NCBI GenBank assembly: GCA_964617665.1
Contig: CAZUAH010000648.1
Location: 1-7,504, forward strand
Length of the DNA stretch: 7,504 bases
Direction: 5' to 3'
From: JADHUC01 sp964617665
GTDB lineage: Bacteria > Planctomycetota > Planctomycetia > Pirellulales > Pirellulaceae
Below, piece after piece: positions 6,951 through 7,504 of the stretch. The notes beneath the pieces are model-generated. The model was given only the letters and a program-made list of their open reading frames with translations, was not told the origin of the DNA and searched no databases. Position 1 is the first letter of the stretch. Every line of letters starts with the position of its first letter. A program made the translations under genes and the position numbers.

Positions 6951-7226
6951 ATGGCCCAAACTCGCATTCCACTCAGTCAGGCTGAAGAAGCATCCAAACT
7001 CATGAAGCAACGGTTGGAGATGAGCACGGCCGAAATCGGCTTGTCGGTGCGCACTACCAACTGCTTGGAAGAACGGGGAATCTTCACCGTTGATGATCTC
7101 TTGCACTGCAAACCGGAGGATCTTCTCAGTATCTCCAATTTCGGCGAGAAGACTCTGGAGGAGGTCTACAAAGCCCTGGAAAGCATCGGCTTCCAGTGCC
7201 CCGGACGGCAGCCGGTGATGGTTTAG
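6951..7226 (+). CDS. Stand-alone RNA polymerase alpha C-terminal domain protein
   Basis: A 91-residue protein consisting of the helix-hairpin-helix alpha-CTD and little else: about 24 N-terminal residues, then the domain at about 25-80. The alignment to E. coli RpoA is gap-free between key positions. Arg34, Asn37 and Cys38 (VRTTNC) match Arg265, Asn268 and Cys269. Gly65, Lys67 and Thr68 (NFGEKT) match Gly296, Lys298 and Ser299 with a conservative Ser-to-Thr change, and Glu71 matches Glu302. These residues contact the minor groove of UP elements in the E. coli protein, so DNA binding is expected. There is no N-terminal assembly domain, so this is not the core alpha subunit. It could bind UP-like DNA, compete with the core alpha-CTD, or link an activator to DNA. 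The start is the ATG at 6951, with GAAGGAG just upstream. An open frame continues upstream to 6690 but overlaps the cupin gene and shows no family similarity. Regulation may involve the dyad at 6826-6844. Confidence 0.9.
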   Translation: MAQTRIPLSQAEEASKLMKQRLEMSTAEIGLSVRTTNCLEERGIFTVDDLLHCKPEDLLSISNFGEKTLEEVYKALESIGFQCPGRQPVMV

Positions 7227-7280
7227 AGCGCGTTCGGGATAGCCGTAGCGGATTTTTCGCCGTCTAGACCTGTGATTCAC

Positions 7281-7315
7281 CGCGTGGGAGACGCTATACC
7301 TCCCTGCGACACGCG
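7281..7315 (+). other. Imperfect hairpin in the 3' intergenic region
   Basis: CGCGTG (7281-7286) pairs with CACGCG (7310-7315). Within it GGAG (7287-7290) pairs with CTCC (7300-7303), leaving a 9-nt loop and a 6-nt one-sided bulge. It lies between the alpha-CTD stop and the stronger hairpin at 7355-7386. It could be 3' UTR structure; nothing else is seen in 7227-7354. Confidence 0.2.
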
Positions 7316-7354
7316 CTACCGCTATCTTCCTGTTTCTCTCTCACAGCGCAATAA

Positions 7355-7386
7355 GAAACCCGACTTCCGTAAAGAAGCCGGGTTTC
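7355..7386. terminator. Strong terminator-like hairpin, probably serving a minus-strand transcript
   Basis: Two 13-nt arms, GAAACCCGACTTC and GAAGCCGGGTTTC, flank a 6-nt loop. On the plus strand the stem has one A-C mismatch and is followed by CTGGGTT. On the minus strand the same position becomes a G-U pair, and the stem is followed by TTATTG. The minus-strand reading is therefore the better intrinsic terminator, though bidirectional use at the end of the alpha-CTD transcript is possible. Confidence 0.6.
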
Positions 7387-7436
7387 CTGGGTTGGTCTAT
7401 CCGCCTGACAAGCTGCCCGCAGATTTTCTTCGTTGG

Positions 7437-7504
7437 TTACGCAAGCGCTGCGTGGGCCGCGGCCAAGCGTGCGATTGGCACGCGGAAGGCCGAGCAACTG
7501 ACGT
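7437..7504 (-). CDS. Possible 3' end of a convergent gene (partial)
   Basis: On the minus strand a frame entering from the window edge ends at a TAA (7437-7439). It reads RVPIARLAAAHAALA at its C-terminus, alanine-rich and helix-like. The stop lies about 50 nt before the strong hairpin that favours the minus strand, as expected for a gene and its terminator. Only 21-22 codons are visible, other frames are also open here, and no family can be assigned. Confidence 0.25.
   Translation of the reverse strand, partial: VSCSAFRVPIARLAAAHAALA

Noticed and set aside
7227..7260. Possible terminator directly after the alpha-CTD stop, where GCCGTAGCGG is followed by ATTTTT
   Set aside because: The stem would be only about 3 bp, too weak to call.
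7294..7497. Minus-strand 67-residue open frame at the right end
   Set aside because: It runs straight through the strong hairpin at 7355-7386 and has no recognisable features; a different minus frame ending at 7437 fits the terminator position better.

Overview
The window reads as ordinary chromosomal DNA of a bacterium, most likely a planctomycete (Pirellulales-like). That placement is inferred from the protein style: a free-standing RNA polymerase alpha C-terminal domain, a DUF58/transglutaminase pair, a small conserved-looking membrane protein, and a moderately GC-rich base composition judged by eye. No search was run. Six complete genes are well supported. There is no sign of CRISPR, transposon, phage or tRNA/rRNA genes.

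Layout. From about 105 to 2060, on the minus strand, lies one long gene fusing uroporphyrinogen-III synthase (HemD) to uroporphyrinogen decarboxylase (HemE), two successive steps of tetrapyrrole synthesis. A short divergent promoter region (about 2061-2180) separates it from a plus-strand run of four genes. These are a two-TM DUF58 protein (2181-3374), a TgpA-like polytopic transglutaminase (3419-5956), a small hydrophobic protein (6021-6347) and a single-domain cupin (6359-6745). Spacings are 44, 64 and 11 nt, and the cupin ribosome binding site overlaps the previous stop codon, so the four genes may be one transcript.

After a 205-nt gap comes a 91-residue stand-alone alpha-CTD (6951-7226). 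It has its own promoter-like sequence (TTGGCG, 16 nt, extended TATACT). A perfect 7-5-7 dyad overlies the -35 box and spacer, and the leader can fold into a long hairpin. The last 278 nt hold a strong hairpin (7355-7386) whose pairing and downstream bases fit a minus-strand transcript better, and possibly the 3' end of a convergent gene running off the window.

How they fit together: HemDE is heme supply. DUF58 plus transglutaminase form the envelope-associated pair usually found with a MoxR ATPase, which is not adjacent here. The cupin and small membrane protein have no assignable substrate. The alpha-CTD is a candidate transcription factor acting on UP elements or activators. No obviously new multi-gene system is present. 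The parts most worth a second look are the HemD-HemE fusion and the alpha-CTD with its operator-like promoter.
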